Of a stretch of 64,000 bases of DNA, positions 9,349 to 17,461 are shown piece by piece. Within the stretch, counting starts at the first letter, position 1. Every line of letters starts with the position of its first letter. The translations under genes and the position numbers were made by a program. Origin of the DNA: JBBQCW01 sp038319025 (GTDB taxonomy: Bacteria; Actinomycetota; Thermoleophilia; Solirubrobacterales; Solirubrobacteraceae); the NCBI GenBank assembly GCA_038319025.1, contig JBBQCW010000013.1:1-64000 (forward strand). The letters are read 5' to 3'. The notes under the pieces were generated by a model. It was not told where the DNA came from. It worked only from the letters and a program-made list of their open reading frames with translations, and did not search any database.

Positions 9349-9439
9349 GGGGTGCAGGATATGCAGGTCGGCGGCATGGCCGAAATGTGGGCTACATCAG
9401 CTCCTTTTTCGACCAGGCCGATAGCCTCACCACGCCGCC

Positions 9440-10438
9440 ATGTCCGCCACCCCGCACACCATCGCTGACACCACACACGACGGTTACGCCACCGTCACGC
9501 TGCGGTCGCCGGACGGGCTCGCCGCCGCTTTTGCGCCCGGTGAAGGCATGGTCGGCTGCTCGCTGACCCACAAGGGCGACGAACTCCTCGGCCAGCGTGG
9601 CGGCCTGGCCACTTACGCCGATCACGGGTCGACGTTCGGTATCCCGCTGCTGCATCCGTGGGCCAACCGCCTCCCCGGTTGGACGTACACGGCCGCCGGC
9701 CACACTGTCGTCCTCGATCACGAGTCAGCCCTGATCCACTGTGACGAGCACGACCTGCCGATCCACGGCGTGCTCGCCGCCGCTCCAGACTGGGAGGTGA
9801 CCGAGCGACACGCTGACGAGCACCGGGCGCGACTTCAGGCCCGCCTGAACTTTGGAGCGCAGCCCGCGCGGCTGGCCGCCTTCCCGTTCCCGCACGACAT
9901 CGAGTTGACCGTGGAACTGCGGGGCACCACGCTCACGATCACCACGACGATCCGAGCGCACGCCGACGGACCGGTGCCGATCTCCTTTGGCTGGCACCCC
10001 TACTTCGCGCTGCCCGGCGCGCCGCGGGCCTTATGGGAGTTGGCGGCCCCGGTCCACCAACGCCTCATCCTCGACGCGCAGATGATCCCCACCGGCGAGC
10101 GTGAACCGATCACCATCGCCGGCAGCGCGCTCGGGGCAACCACCTACGACGACGGCTACCTCGCGCCTACGGCACCGTTCGTCCTGGAGGCAGGCGGTCG
10201 GCGCATCACGGTTGCTTTCGGCGAGCATTACCCGTTCGCACAGGTCTACGCGCCGGCCGACCTTGACGTCGTGTGCCTGGAGCCGATGACGGCGCCGACA
10301 GCAGCGCTCGCGTCCGGTGAGGACCTGCCGATCATCCCCGCCGGCGGAGAGTTCGCCGCCACGTTCTCGATCGAGGTGGCGCCGGCCTCACCGCCGCCCA
10401 GCGCCCGCGAGTTCAGTCCTCGCGCGGCGGGAAGCTGA
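9440..10438 (+). CDS. Aldose 1-epimerase family protein
   Basis: Interconverts alpha and beta anomers of sugars, or acts on a sugar phosphate, in the cytoplasm. The 332-residue protein shows the galactose mutarotase fold motifs: PLLHPWANRLPGW with the substrate-binding Asn-Arg, HGVLAAAPDW with a catalytic-region His, FGWHPYFALPG with the second His, and CLEPMTAPTAAL with the probable catalytic Glu. No sugar operon is adjacent. The last 26 bases overlap the 3' end of the convergent gene at 10413. Confidence 0.88.
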   Translation: MSATPHTIADTTHDGYATVTLRSPDGLAAAFAPGEGMVGCSLTHKGDELLGQRGGLATYADHGSTFGIPLLHPWANRLPGWTYTAAGHTVVLDHESALIHCDEHDLPIHGVLAAAPDWEVTERHADEHRARLQARLNFGAQPARLAAFPFPHDIELTVELRGTTLTITTTIRAHADGPVPISFGWHPYFALPGAPRALWELAAPVHQRLILDAQMIPTGEREPITIAGSALGATTYDDGYLAPTAPFVLEAGGRRITVAFGEHYPFAQVYAPADLDVVCLEPMTAPTAALASGEDLPIIPAGGEFAATFSIEVAPASPPPSAREFSPRAAGS

Positions 10439-11051
10439 AGACGATGCGCTTCAGTTCGGTGATCGTGCTGCCGCCCAGCCGCATCGCGGTCTGAAAGCCC
10501 TCGGCGCCCAGGTCGCCGGCGTCCAGCGCGCTGCGCAGGTCGTTCAGAGTGCCGCGATCGTCTTCTTCGACGTTGTCGCGGGCGACTTCGAGAAAGATCA
10601 TGTGGCGAGGGCGCTTGAGGCCGTGTGCCATGCGAACGATGTGCTCGCGCTCGACCACGTCGATCCCGTCGGCGGCGATCACCACCGTCTCCCCCGCTCC
10701 GAGTCGCTTGGCCACGGCGCTGTCCAAGATCTGGGCGGCGCGGGCCTCCAGTTCGGCGGGCTCGACGCGGCCGGCGAGCAGGCCGCGGACCTTGTCGAGC
10801 GACAACAGCGAAGCCTTGTCCTCGATCAGGCGGTCGGTGAACCGGTCACGCTCGATCTTTGAAGCACACACGATCACGAGCAGGCTGCCGGGTGAATAGC
10901 GCTGGCGCCCGGACGGTGTCAGGACGCGGCACCGCACCGAGATGTCGATGGGCCGGTTGGGACCGCCGTCCCGGCGCGGACGATCCGACGACCAGCCCGT
11001 GCGCTCGTCGTCGGAGATCTTCACGGAGCGCGAGGTGGGAGGGGTCGACAT
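10413..11051 (-). CDS. Polynucleotide-kinase-like protein with degenerate P-loop
   Basis: A 212-residue protein whose core follows the order of AAA/polynucleotide kinase-type P-loop proteins. There is a first beta strand (SLLVIVCAS, residues 56-64), a helix (RDRFTDRL), a switch-like LLSLDKVRGLL (82-92), then ETVVIAADGIDVVEREHIVRM (121-141), which parallels the VVIDATN...ERR segment of these kinases. The expected GxxGxGKS after strand 1 is absent: residues 60-70 read IVCASKIERDR. ATP binding by the usual loop is therefore doubtful. ATG at 11051 is chosen because the upstream extension is low-complexity Arg-rich. Function unknown; the kinase relationship is my inference. Confidence 0.65.
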   Translation of the reverse strand: MSTPPTSRSVKISDDERTGWSSDRPRRDGGPNRPIDISVRCRVLTPSGRQRYSPGSLLVIVCASKIERDRFTDRLIEDKASLLSLDKVRGLLAGRVEPAELEARAAQILDSAVAKRLGAGETVVIAADGIDVVEREHIVRMAHGLKRPRHMIFLEVARDNVEEDDRGTLNDLRSALDAGDLGAEGFQTAMRLGGSTITELKRIVFSFPPRED

Positions 11052-11166
11052 ACCCCCATCCTGCCGTACCCGGGCGCTCGGCGACGCACGGTAGCCGCGG
11101 CCGCTGGCCATCCGTCAGCGAAATCAGCCTGCCGCAGCATCCGACTCACCGACCTCCTGGATTTCT

Positions 11167-11172
11167 GTACGC
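11167..11172 (+). promoter_or_regulatory. Probable -10 element, near-leaderless sulfatase transcript
   Basis: TACGCT lies about 7-12 bases before the ATG at 11180, so transcription would start at or next to the start codon. No Shine-Dalgarno sequence fits between (the bases are CGCCCG), which is consistent with a leaderless mRNA, common in actinobacteria. A matching -35 is weak. Confidence 0.35.
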
Positions 11173-11179
11173 TCGCCCG

Positions 11180-12859
11180 ATGAGAGATGTGACACCGCGT
11201 CACCGACTCCTGGTGGCGGGCCTTCTGTGCCTGGCGACTGGTCTGTTGGCCGCCCCCAGCCCTGCTCAGGCCCGAACGGCGCCGGCCTGCAAGGCAGCGT
11301 CCGCCGCATTCACCGCGAAGAAGTGCGATACCCGGCCCAACATCTTGGTCGTCATGACCGACGACGAGGCTTTGGCCGATCAGCAGCACATGCCGAACGT
11401 GCGCAAGCTACTGGGCCAGCAGGGCACGACATTCGCCAACGCGGTCGACTCTTTTCCGCTCTGCTGCCCCGCGCGGGCGACGTTCATCACCGGCCAGTAC
11501 GCCCACAACCACGGCGTGAACGGCAACTTCTTCCCGTACGGCTGGTACGGGATGAAGGACCGGGGCAACATCCTTCCGCGGTGGCTGCAGAAGAGCGGCT
11601 ACACGACCGCGCTGTTCGGCAAATGGCTCAACGGCTACGGCGCAATGGACGCGCATGGCGAGATACCAGTCGGCTTTGACATATGGGGCGGCCTGCTCGA
11701 TCCATCGGCCTACGACTACTTCAACTTCGAGATGAACCTGAACGGCGAGTTGCGCACCTGGGGCGACGCGACCTTCGCCAAGCAACTCGTCCAGTTCGGA
11801 AACGTTCAGGTCAAGCCGGTCTACCCTCGACCTTCTCTTTCCGACGTCATCAACCTCGCCCACTCGATCTTCACCCCAGGGGACTTCGGCACCACGGTGA
11901 CGCCGACTTCCCCGTATTCGCCGGACGTCACCGGCAAGATGACCGAGTCGCTGGTGAAGGACCAGGCGAAGTCCAAGAAGCCGTTCTTCATCTGGTGGGC
12001 CCCTGCGTCCGCCCATCGCGAGGACGTCGCCACGTCCTTCCTCGGTCGCCCCGGTCAGGACCCCCGGCCGTCACCGAAGTACGAGGCCAAGAGCAAGACG
12101 TTCACGTTGCCTACGCCACCGTCCTTCGACGACGCGAACGTCGGCAAGCCGTCGAAGATCGCCGATCTACCGCCGCTCACCGACGCCAAGAAAGCGCAGC
12201 TCCAGCTCGACTATGAGGGCCGTATCGGCTCGCTGCAGACGGTCGACGAGCATGTCGCCACGCTGGTCAAGACGCTCAAGGCCACGCACCAGCTCAAGAA
12301 CACGATGATCGTGTTCGTTTCCGACAACGGCTGGGTACAGGGGCAACACCGGATCCCCGGGGACAAGTTCGTGCCCTATGAGGAGTCGCTCAAGGTGCCG
12401 TTTATCCTTCGCGGCCCCAGCATCCCGGTCGGCCGCACGGTGAAGAACCAGGTGTCCAACATCGACTTTGCCTCGACCATCCTCGCCGCCGCCCAGACCA
12501 AGCCCGGCCGCGTCCAGGACGGCATCAACCTGCTGCCCGTCGCTCGTGATCCGAAGAAGACGCCGGCTCGTGCCATCGGGATCGAGGCCACCAGCCCGCT
12601 GTTCATCGGCGAAGGCTTCCCGATGCAGTACGACCAGCCGTACACCGGCGTGCGCACCGACTCCTGGAAGTACGTGGAGTGGAACTACGGGCCCAAGGAG
12701 TTGTACGACCTGAAGGCCGACCCGTACGAGTTGCACAACCTCGCCGACCTCCCGGCGGATGCCGGCATCCAAGCCGCCCTGGCCGCGAAGGTGCGCAAGC
12801 TCGAACACTGCAAGGGCGGGCAGTGCCACATCTCGGGCAAGGTCGCGCCGCTCAGCTGA
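11180..12859 (+). CDS. Secreted sulfatase (arylsulfatase / glucosamine-6-sulfatase-like)
   Basis: Hydrolyses sulfate esters outside the cytoplasm. The 559 residues begin with a signal peptide (about 1-31, ending AQA). RPNILVVMTDDE supplies the metal-binding Asp pair. CCPARATFITGQYAHNHGV is the sulfatase signature; the first Cys of C-C-P-A-R would be converted to formylglycine. GKWLNGYG and FVSDNGW supply further metal and sulfate ligands. The pattern is closest to glucosamine-6-sulfatase-type enzymes, but arylsulfatase activity cannot be excluded. Maturation needs a formylglycine-generating enzyme, not seen in the window. The start is chosen to expose the signal peptide. Confidence 0.88.
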   Translation: MRDVTPRHRLLVAGLLCLATGLLAAPSPAQARTAPACKAASAAFTAKKCDTRPNILVVMTDDEALADQQHMPNVRKLLGQQGTTFANAVDSFPLCCPARATFITGQYAHNHGVNGNFFPYGWYGMKDRGNILPRWLQKSGYTTALFGKWLNGYGAMDAHGEIPVGFDIWGGLLDPSAYDYFNFEMNLNGELRTWGDATFAKQLVQFGNVQVKPVYPRPSLSDVINLAHSIFTPGDFGTTVTPTSPYSPDVTGKMTESLVKDQAKSKKPFFIWWAPASAHREDVATSFLGRPGQDPRPSPKYEAKSKTFTLPTPPSFDDANVGKPSKIADLPPLTDAKKAQLQLDYEGRIGSLQTVDEHVATLVKTLKATHQLKNTMIVFVSDNGWVQGQHRIPGDKFVPYEESLKVPFILRGPSIPVGRTVKNQVSNIDFASTILAAAQTKPGRVQDGINLLPVARDPKKTPARAIGIEATSPLFIGEGFPMQYDQPYTGVRTDSWKYVEWNYGPKELYDLKADPYELHNLADLPADAGIQAALAAKVRKLEHCKGGQCHISGKVAPLS

Positions 12860-13130
12860 GAGTGAGAACGACGGCGAGCAGCAGCGCCGCAGCCTGCAGC
12901 ACGATCGTGACCGCTCCGAGCCAGTAGGCCACCTGGGCGCGGCGCGACCGTTGCGGGCGAGCGATCTGCATCGCGGCCGCCGACATCAGGAACGGCACCG
13001 GGCAGATCACCCCGCCCAATGCCACCGCGAGGGCCGTGTCCGCGCCGCGCGGGTCGGTCGCGCCGTCGGGAAGGTGGGTTGAGGATCGAGCCACACGGGC
13101 TACTGCGCGCCGAGCGTCGCGTCGGATCAC
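12852..13130 (-). CDS. Small membrane protein, unknown function
   Basis: A 92-residue protein with an Arg-rich N terminus and two hydrophobic helices (about 35-57 and 69-91). The first contains ALGGVICPVPFLMSAAAM. It follows the glutaminase gene by 37 bases on the same strand and its stop overlaps the sulfatase stop by 8 bases on the other strand. I recognise no family; the support is membrane topology, codon pattern and placement. Confidence 0.5.
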   Translation of the reverse strand: MIRRDARRAVARVARSSTHLPDGATDPRGADTALAVALGGVICPVPFLMSAAAMQIARPQRSRRAQVAYWLGAVTIVLQAAALLLAVVLTLS

Positions 13131-13167
13131 CTGATGGACCGCCTGCTGGGCTGAGCCGTGAGCAGTC

Positions 13168-14970
13168 TCAGCGTGCCAGCCACGCGAGTTCTGCTCGAGC
13201 CTGCTGAGCCCGCTGGTTCACGATGCGCAGCACGTTCGCCAGGAACTGGGAGCGCACCCGCGGGTCAATGTCATCGAGAGCGTTCAGCCCCTCGCGCGTG
13301 AGCACGGCACATTCCACATCGGTGTCGGCGCGCACGTCGCTGGTGCGCTGCTGGCGGTCGATGAAGGACATCTCACCGAGCAGCATCCCGGCGCGCAGGG
13401 TGGCGACCCGCCGGCTCGTGCCGTCCGCCAGACTCAACAAGACGCTCAACTCGCCCTCCATCACGAGGATCACCTCGTCGGCATCCGCACCGCGCTCGAG
13501 CACCAGGTCGCCGGCGGCAAAGCGACGGGTCTGGACCAGCAGCGACACCTGCGCCAGGGCGGCTTGGCTGAGTCCGGCGAGCGCCTCGTGTTCAGCGAGC
13601 GGGACGCGCATCGGCTCCAACGCCACTCCGGCCGCCTCCAGGAGCCGATCCTCACACCATTCCAGCGCCAGGTCGAGCTCCCCGAAGGCGGTCAGGCCGT
13701 GACTTAGCGAGGCAGGTAGATCGTCGGCGCCGGTCAGCAGAAGTTCCCCTCCGCCGGCCGCAAACTGTTGCCGCAGGCCGTGGATCAGCGCGATGACCGC
13801 GTTGTCGATCCGGCGTACTCGACGCAGGTCCAACACGACGAGGTCAAGATCGGCATCCAGGACGGCACGGGCCAGCTCCTCGCCTTCGCTGAAGGCCAGC
13901 TCGCCCTGCAGCTCGAACGCACCTGCCCGGTCGGCGAGGGCCACGAGCGCTTCGGCCTGGGGCTCACCGCGTAGCCGCTTGGATCCTCGCTGCGCCAGCG
14001 TCAGGGACGAACGGATTGCTGAGGCGGGGCGACGTCCCGGCTGAATCAGATGCAACTGTAGGTCGCGAGAGAGGTCCTCACACACGCGCACGGCGCGAAC
14101 GCTGTTGCCGGCCTCATCCAACGGTGGCGAGAACACGCCGATACCCAATCGGCCGGGCAGCACGGCGATCAACCCACCCGACACGCCGCTCTTGGCGGGC
14201 AGCCCGACGGTGAACAACCACTCGCCCGCTCCGTCGTACATGCCACAACTGGTCATCACACTGAGCACAGAGCGAACGGTCTCCTCCGAAGCGGCGCGCA
14301 CGCCGGTCATCGGGTTGATGCCACCGTTGGCCAGCGTGGCGGCGATCGCGGCGAGATCGTGCGCCGTTACCAATCGTGAGCATTGTTCGAAATAGACCTC
14401 GGCGATGTCGTCCGGCTCACCCGTGATCACGTCGGACGCGCGCAGCAGATGGGCGATCGCCCGATTGCGGTGCCCGGTCTCACTCTCAGAGGCGCGCACC
14501 GCCTCGTCAACGCCGAGCGGGCGTCCGGCGAACGCGGCGTAGGCGTCGGCGATCCGCTGGGCCGGCGATGCCTGGGCGGGGTCTTCGGCCAACAAACCGA
14601 CGGCGGCGATCGCCCCCGCGTTCACCATGGGGTTCAGCGGCGCGCCACTGGCGGGATCAAGCGCGATGGAGTTGAACGCCTCCCCTGTGGGCTCGACGCC
14701 GACATGGGCGCGAACAAAGTCCTCTCCGCGCTCCTCGAGCAGCAGCGCGAACGTGAGCGGCTTGGAAATCGACTGGATCGTGAACGGCTGAGCCGTCTCC
14801 CCGACTTCGTAAGTGGCTCCGCCCACCGTGATGAGCGAAATCCCGAACCACGCCGGATCGGCGCAGGCGAGCGGCGGTATGTAGGACGCGACATTGCCCT
14901 CGACCACGCGGCGGTGGCGCTCATGCAGCATCGCGAGATAGTCCTGAACGGGGGACGTCATGGCCGTCAT
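13168..14970 (-). CDS. glsA: Glutaminase fused to STAS and cyclic-nucleotide-binding domains
   Basis: The N-terminal domain (about 5-308) is a serine-dependent beta-lactamase-like glutaminase converting L-glutamine to glutamate and ammonia. The S-x-x-K pair is Ser67/Lys70 in FTIQSISKPLTF, and NPMVNAGAIA, ESETGHRNRA and GLPAKSGVSGGL are typical family segments. Residues about 345-440 form a STAS domain (VVLDLRRVRRIDNAVIALIHGL). Residues about 455-590 form a cNMP-binding domain with an apparently complete phosphate-binding cassette (GEMSFIDRQQRTSDVRA). Stand-alone bacterial glutaminases are about 310 residues, so this is a real three-domain fusion suggesting allosteric control by a nucleotide or partner protein. 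M4 is an alternative start. Confidence 0.92.
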   Translation of the reverse strand: MTAMTSPVQDYLAMLHERHRRVVEGNVASYIPPLACADPAWFGISLITVGGATYEVGETAQPFTIQSISKPLTFALLLEERGEDFVRAHVGVEPTGEAFNSIALDPASGAPLNPMVNAGAIAAVGLLAEDPAQASPAQRIADAYAAFAGRPLGVDEAVRASESETGHRNRAIAHLLRASDVITGEPDDIAEVYFEQCSRLVTAHDLAAIAATLANGGINPMTGVRAASEETVRSVLSVMTSCGMYDGAGEWLFTVGLPAKSGVSGGLIAVLPGRLGIGVFSPPLDEAGNSVRAVRVCEDLSRDLQLHLIQPGRRPASAIRSSLTLAQRGSKRLRGEPQAEALVALADRAGAFELQGELAFSEGEELARAVLDADLDLVVLDLRRVRRIDNAVIALIHGLRQQFAAGGGELLLTGADDLPASLSHGLTAFGELDLALEWCEDRLLEAAGVALEPMRVPLAEHEALAGLSQAALAQVSLLVQTRRFAAGDLVLERGADADEVILVMEGELSVLLSLADGTSRRVATLRAGMLLGEMSFIDRQQRTSDVRADTDVECAVLTREGLNALDDIDPRVRSQFLANVLRIVNQRAQQARAELAWLAR

Positions 14971-15003
14971 GGCCGGGACCGTACGAGGTCCGGACGCAGC
15001 TTG

Positions 15004-16587
15004 CTACCGGCGCGCCACCACGGCGACCGACGCGTCGCTCGTGGCCGGGGCGCTGTCGCCGGCCGGCGTGTGGGCGACCACCCGGACCCGAAGCGTGTGG
15101 CCGACGTCCGCGGCCACCGCCCGGTACGCCGGACGGGTCGCCCCGCCGATATCTACGCAGCCCGACGCGCCGTCGGCGTCACAGCGCACCCAGGCGTAGG
15201 TGTACGACGCAGGTTTCGGCGTCCACGTGCCATGCCCAGCCGCCCAGTGGTTACCGACCTGGGGTGCGACGGGCGCGATCACAGTCGGCAAGGTCGTGCG
15301 GGTGGGTATACACCCAACCGCCGGCGCCTCATAGGCACCCATGTCGACCCTGGGGCCGTACGGACAGGTGGCTGAGGCGCCGGTCTGGATCCGCTTGGTC
15401 CCGTTCAGATCGAAGGCCGAGAACGTGGCGGGCAGCGTCCCCGGTCGGCCGGCGTCGATCGCCGGGGAGCCGGGCGCCAGTTGCCAGCTGTACGGCGCTC
15501 CACCCACGAACAGGCCCGCGGCTGAGGAGCTCGTGTTAGTCGTCCCCGCACCGGTGTCGCAGTCCGTGGTCCAATCGACGACCGGGTCCAAGGTGGGCAC
15601 GTCGGAGTACCGGCAGGTGATAGTCCCCATCCCCTGGAAGACCTGCATGCCGTCCACCAGGATCGAGCTCTCGATCGCCACGTTCGCGGGACTCCCGACA
15701 AGGAAAAAGCCGATGGCCGGCGTGCCGGGGTCGTATCCCGGCTCGCCGGCGTCGAGTGTGCTGTTGCGGATCGTCCAGGTGGTCCCGCCGACGAACATGA
15801 CCATGGCTACCCCGCCGCCGGTCACGAGCGAGGAGTCGACGGTGGTGGGGCCAGTCGTGAGGATCGTGGCGGTACTCGATGCCCCTGAGGAGATCGTCGA
15901 ACGGAGCACGACCAGGCGCAGGCTGCTCCTTAGCCCCGGCGCGTTCTGAAGGATCGCCGGGCTGTCGGTGCTCGTGATCGTGCTGTTGCGCACCGCGAGT
16001 CGCTGGTGGACCATCACACCGGTGTCGCCGTCGCCGGCGACGACCACGGACCGGTCGATGTGCGGGCTGCCCTTGCATGAGTTCACCACGCTGCCGGCCG
16101 TCGATCCGGCCTGGTTCTCCGCATGAACGTTGATCAGCCGGGAGTCCCCATCGACCCCGATCGCACTGACGCCGAGATCGGCTCCCTGGGTGTCGACATC
16201 GACATCGCGCAGGGTCGCGCCGACGCTTCCGCACACACCGATGATCGCCGTGAGGCCCTCATGGAAGATCCCGTCACCCAGCGCACGCAGCGTGGTCTGA
16301 TGGGTGCTGCCGCTGAGCGTGCCCTGGATCGTGAGGCCGCCGTCGGCCGTGTCGTCAGCGGCAAAGCCCTCGAAGATCCCAGGGCCGACGTCAATCACGT
16401 CGTCGGCCGCAGGCGCGACCCGGTGCGCGGTGAGCGCGTCCTCGACCGTTGCGCACGGAGCGGCTTGCGTGCAGTCGGCCCCTGACCCCCCGGCCACCAC
16501 GTGGAACGTGGTCGCGTGAGCGACGGTGGCCGTTGCGCACAGCGCGAGGGCGACAACGACGGGGACGACAGGCAACCGAGCGGACAC
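15004..16587 (-). CDS. Secreted right-handed beta-helix protein with Ig-like module
   Basis: A 527-residue exported protein. The signal peptide covers about 1-25. The segment FHVVAGGSGADCTQAAPCATVEDAL followed by repeated short strands (for example VLRSTISSGASSTATI, WTIRNSTLDAGEPG, VAIESSILVDGM) is typical of parallel beta-helix (PbH1) proteins with a polymorphic-outer-membrane-like start. The last 100 residues are an Ig-like module with WVRCDADGASGCVDIGG and DVGHTLRVRV, matching the modules in the propeller protein at 2104. Beta-helix domains bind or cut polysaccharide, but no catalytic residues can be assigned here. Confidence 0.82.
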   Translation of the reverse strand: MSARLPVVPVVVALALCATATVAHATTFHVVAGGSGADCTQAAPCATVEDALTAHRVAPAADDVIDVGPGIFEGFAADDTADGGLTIQGTLSGSTHQTTLRALGDGIFHEGLTAIIGVCGSVGATLRDVDVDTQGADLGVSAIGVDGDSRLINVHAENQAGSTAGSVVNSCKGSPHIDRSVVVAGDGDTGVMVHQRLAVRNSTITSTDSPAILQNAPGLRSSLRLVVLRSTISSGASSTATILTTGPTTVDSSLVTGGGVAMVMFVGGTTWTIRNSTLDAGEPGYDPGTPAIGFFLVGSPANVAIESSILVDGMQVFQGMGTITCRYSDVPTLDPVVDWTTDCDTGAGTTNTSSSAAGLFVGGAPYSWQLAPGSPAIDAGRPGTLPATFSAFDLNGTKRIQTGASATCPYGPRVDMGAYEAPAVGCIPTRTTLPTVIAPVAPQVGNHWAAGHGTWTPKPASYTYAWVRCDADGASGCVDIGGATRPAYRAVAADVGHTLRVRVVAHTPAGDSAPATSDASVAVVARR

Positions 16588-16647
16588 GGGGTCTCCTTCC
16601 GGGGAGGCCCTGACAGTACCGTTCAGCGCTCGGTAATGCGACCCGTC

Positions 16648-17394
16648 CTACCCGCCGAGCCGGTGCGCATTGCGCCCGCTCAAGCCGGCCGTGTACAGCG
16701 TGCCGTCCGAGCGGAACGCTGACCAGGTCTTCGTGGCGGCCAAAAGCACGGCGTACGTCAGCTGGTTGGCCGCTCGGGTGCTGCCATTGCGCACGGCTTC
16801 AGACATCCTCTGTGGAGCGGCAGCATTGATTTGCGACCACCGCAACCCGGCGCTCCGCGGTCCGCCCGGCGAGGTTGAGAGGACAGTGGCCTTTGCGTCC
16901 CATGGCCGCTGCAGATTGCGGATCGTCCCGTCGCGACCGATCGTCTGCACGTCGACCCTGAGCGCCTCCACGCGCACGAACGTGGGCGTGCTGCCGTTGG
17001 CCAGCCGTCGGATCTCCCGCAGCGCCGGTGCGAGGTTCGCCCGCCGCAACATTGACTCGTGGCTGAGGTCCGTCGGCGGCTCGGGCGGGGCCGGCGAGGT
17101 GGACGTGGTGAAACTCGAACTCGACGTGGTGAAGCTGCGCGACAGGCTGCGGGTCACCGAGTTGATGGTGTCACTCACCTGGGAGAAGGCCAGTACACCG
17201 ATGGCGATCGGAACCCCGACCGTCAGCAGCAGGAGGGCCAGTGCGACGGCGCACCCCATCCGCGTGCCGCGCGCGCGCCTGGGCGTGGACGCGGGGCCGA
17301 ACCCGGTCGGCGACTGAATGGGCGTCGGGGTCGACGGCGACGACGACCCCGAGTCCTTCGCGATCGGGCGTCCGAAAGCGTCGAACTCGCTCAT
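16648..17394 (-). CDS. Single-pass membrane protein, unknown function
   Basis: A 248-residue protein with a Ser/Pro-rich cytoplasmic N terminus beginning MSEFDAFGRP, one transmembrane helix (about 46-70, CAVALALLLLTVGVPIAIGVLAF), a Ser/Thr/Pro-rich linker, and a probably extracellular domain with VRVEALRVDVQTIGRDGTIRNLQ. No catalytic motif is visible and I do not recognise the family. It is on the same strand as the neighbouring SulP gene and the beta-helix gene but separated by 60-70 bases from each. Confidence 0.7.
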   Translation of the reverse strand: MSEFDAFGRPIAKDSGSSSPSTPTPIQSPTGFGPASTPRRARGTRMGCAVALALLLLTVGVPIAIGVLAFSQVSDTINSVTRSLSRSFTTSSSSFTTSTSPAPPEPPTDLSHESMLRRANLAPALREIRRLANGSTPTFVRVEALRVDVQTIGRDGTIRNLQRPWDAKATVLSTSPGGPRSAGLRWSQINAAAPQRMSEAVRNGSTRAANQLTYAVLLAATKTWSAFRSDGTLYTAGLSGRNAHRLGG

Positions 17395-17461
17395 CGTTCA
17401 TCGGAGGGACGCATGCTGTTGAGCATCGCAGACATTGCCCCGCCAAATTGAAGCGTGACCA

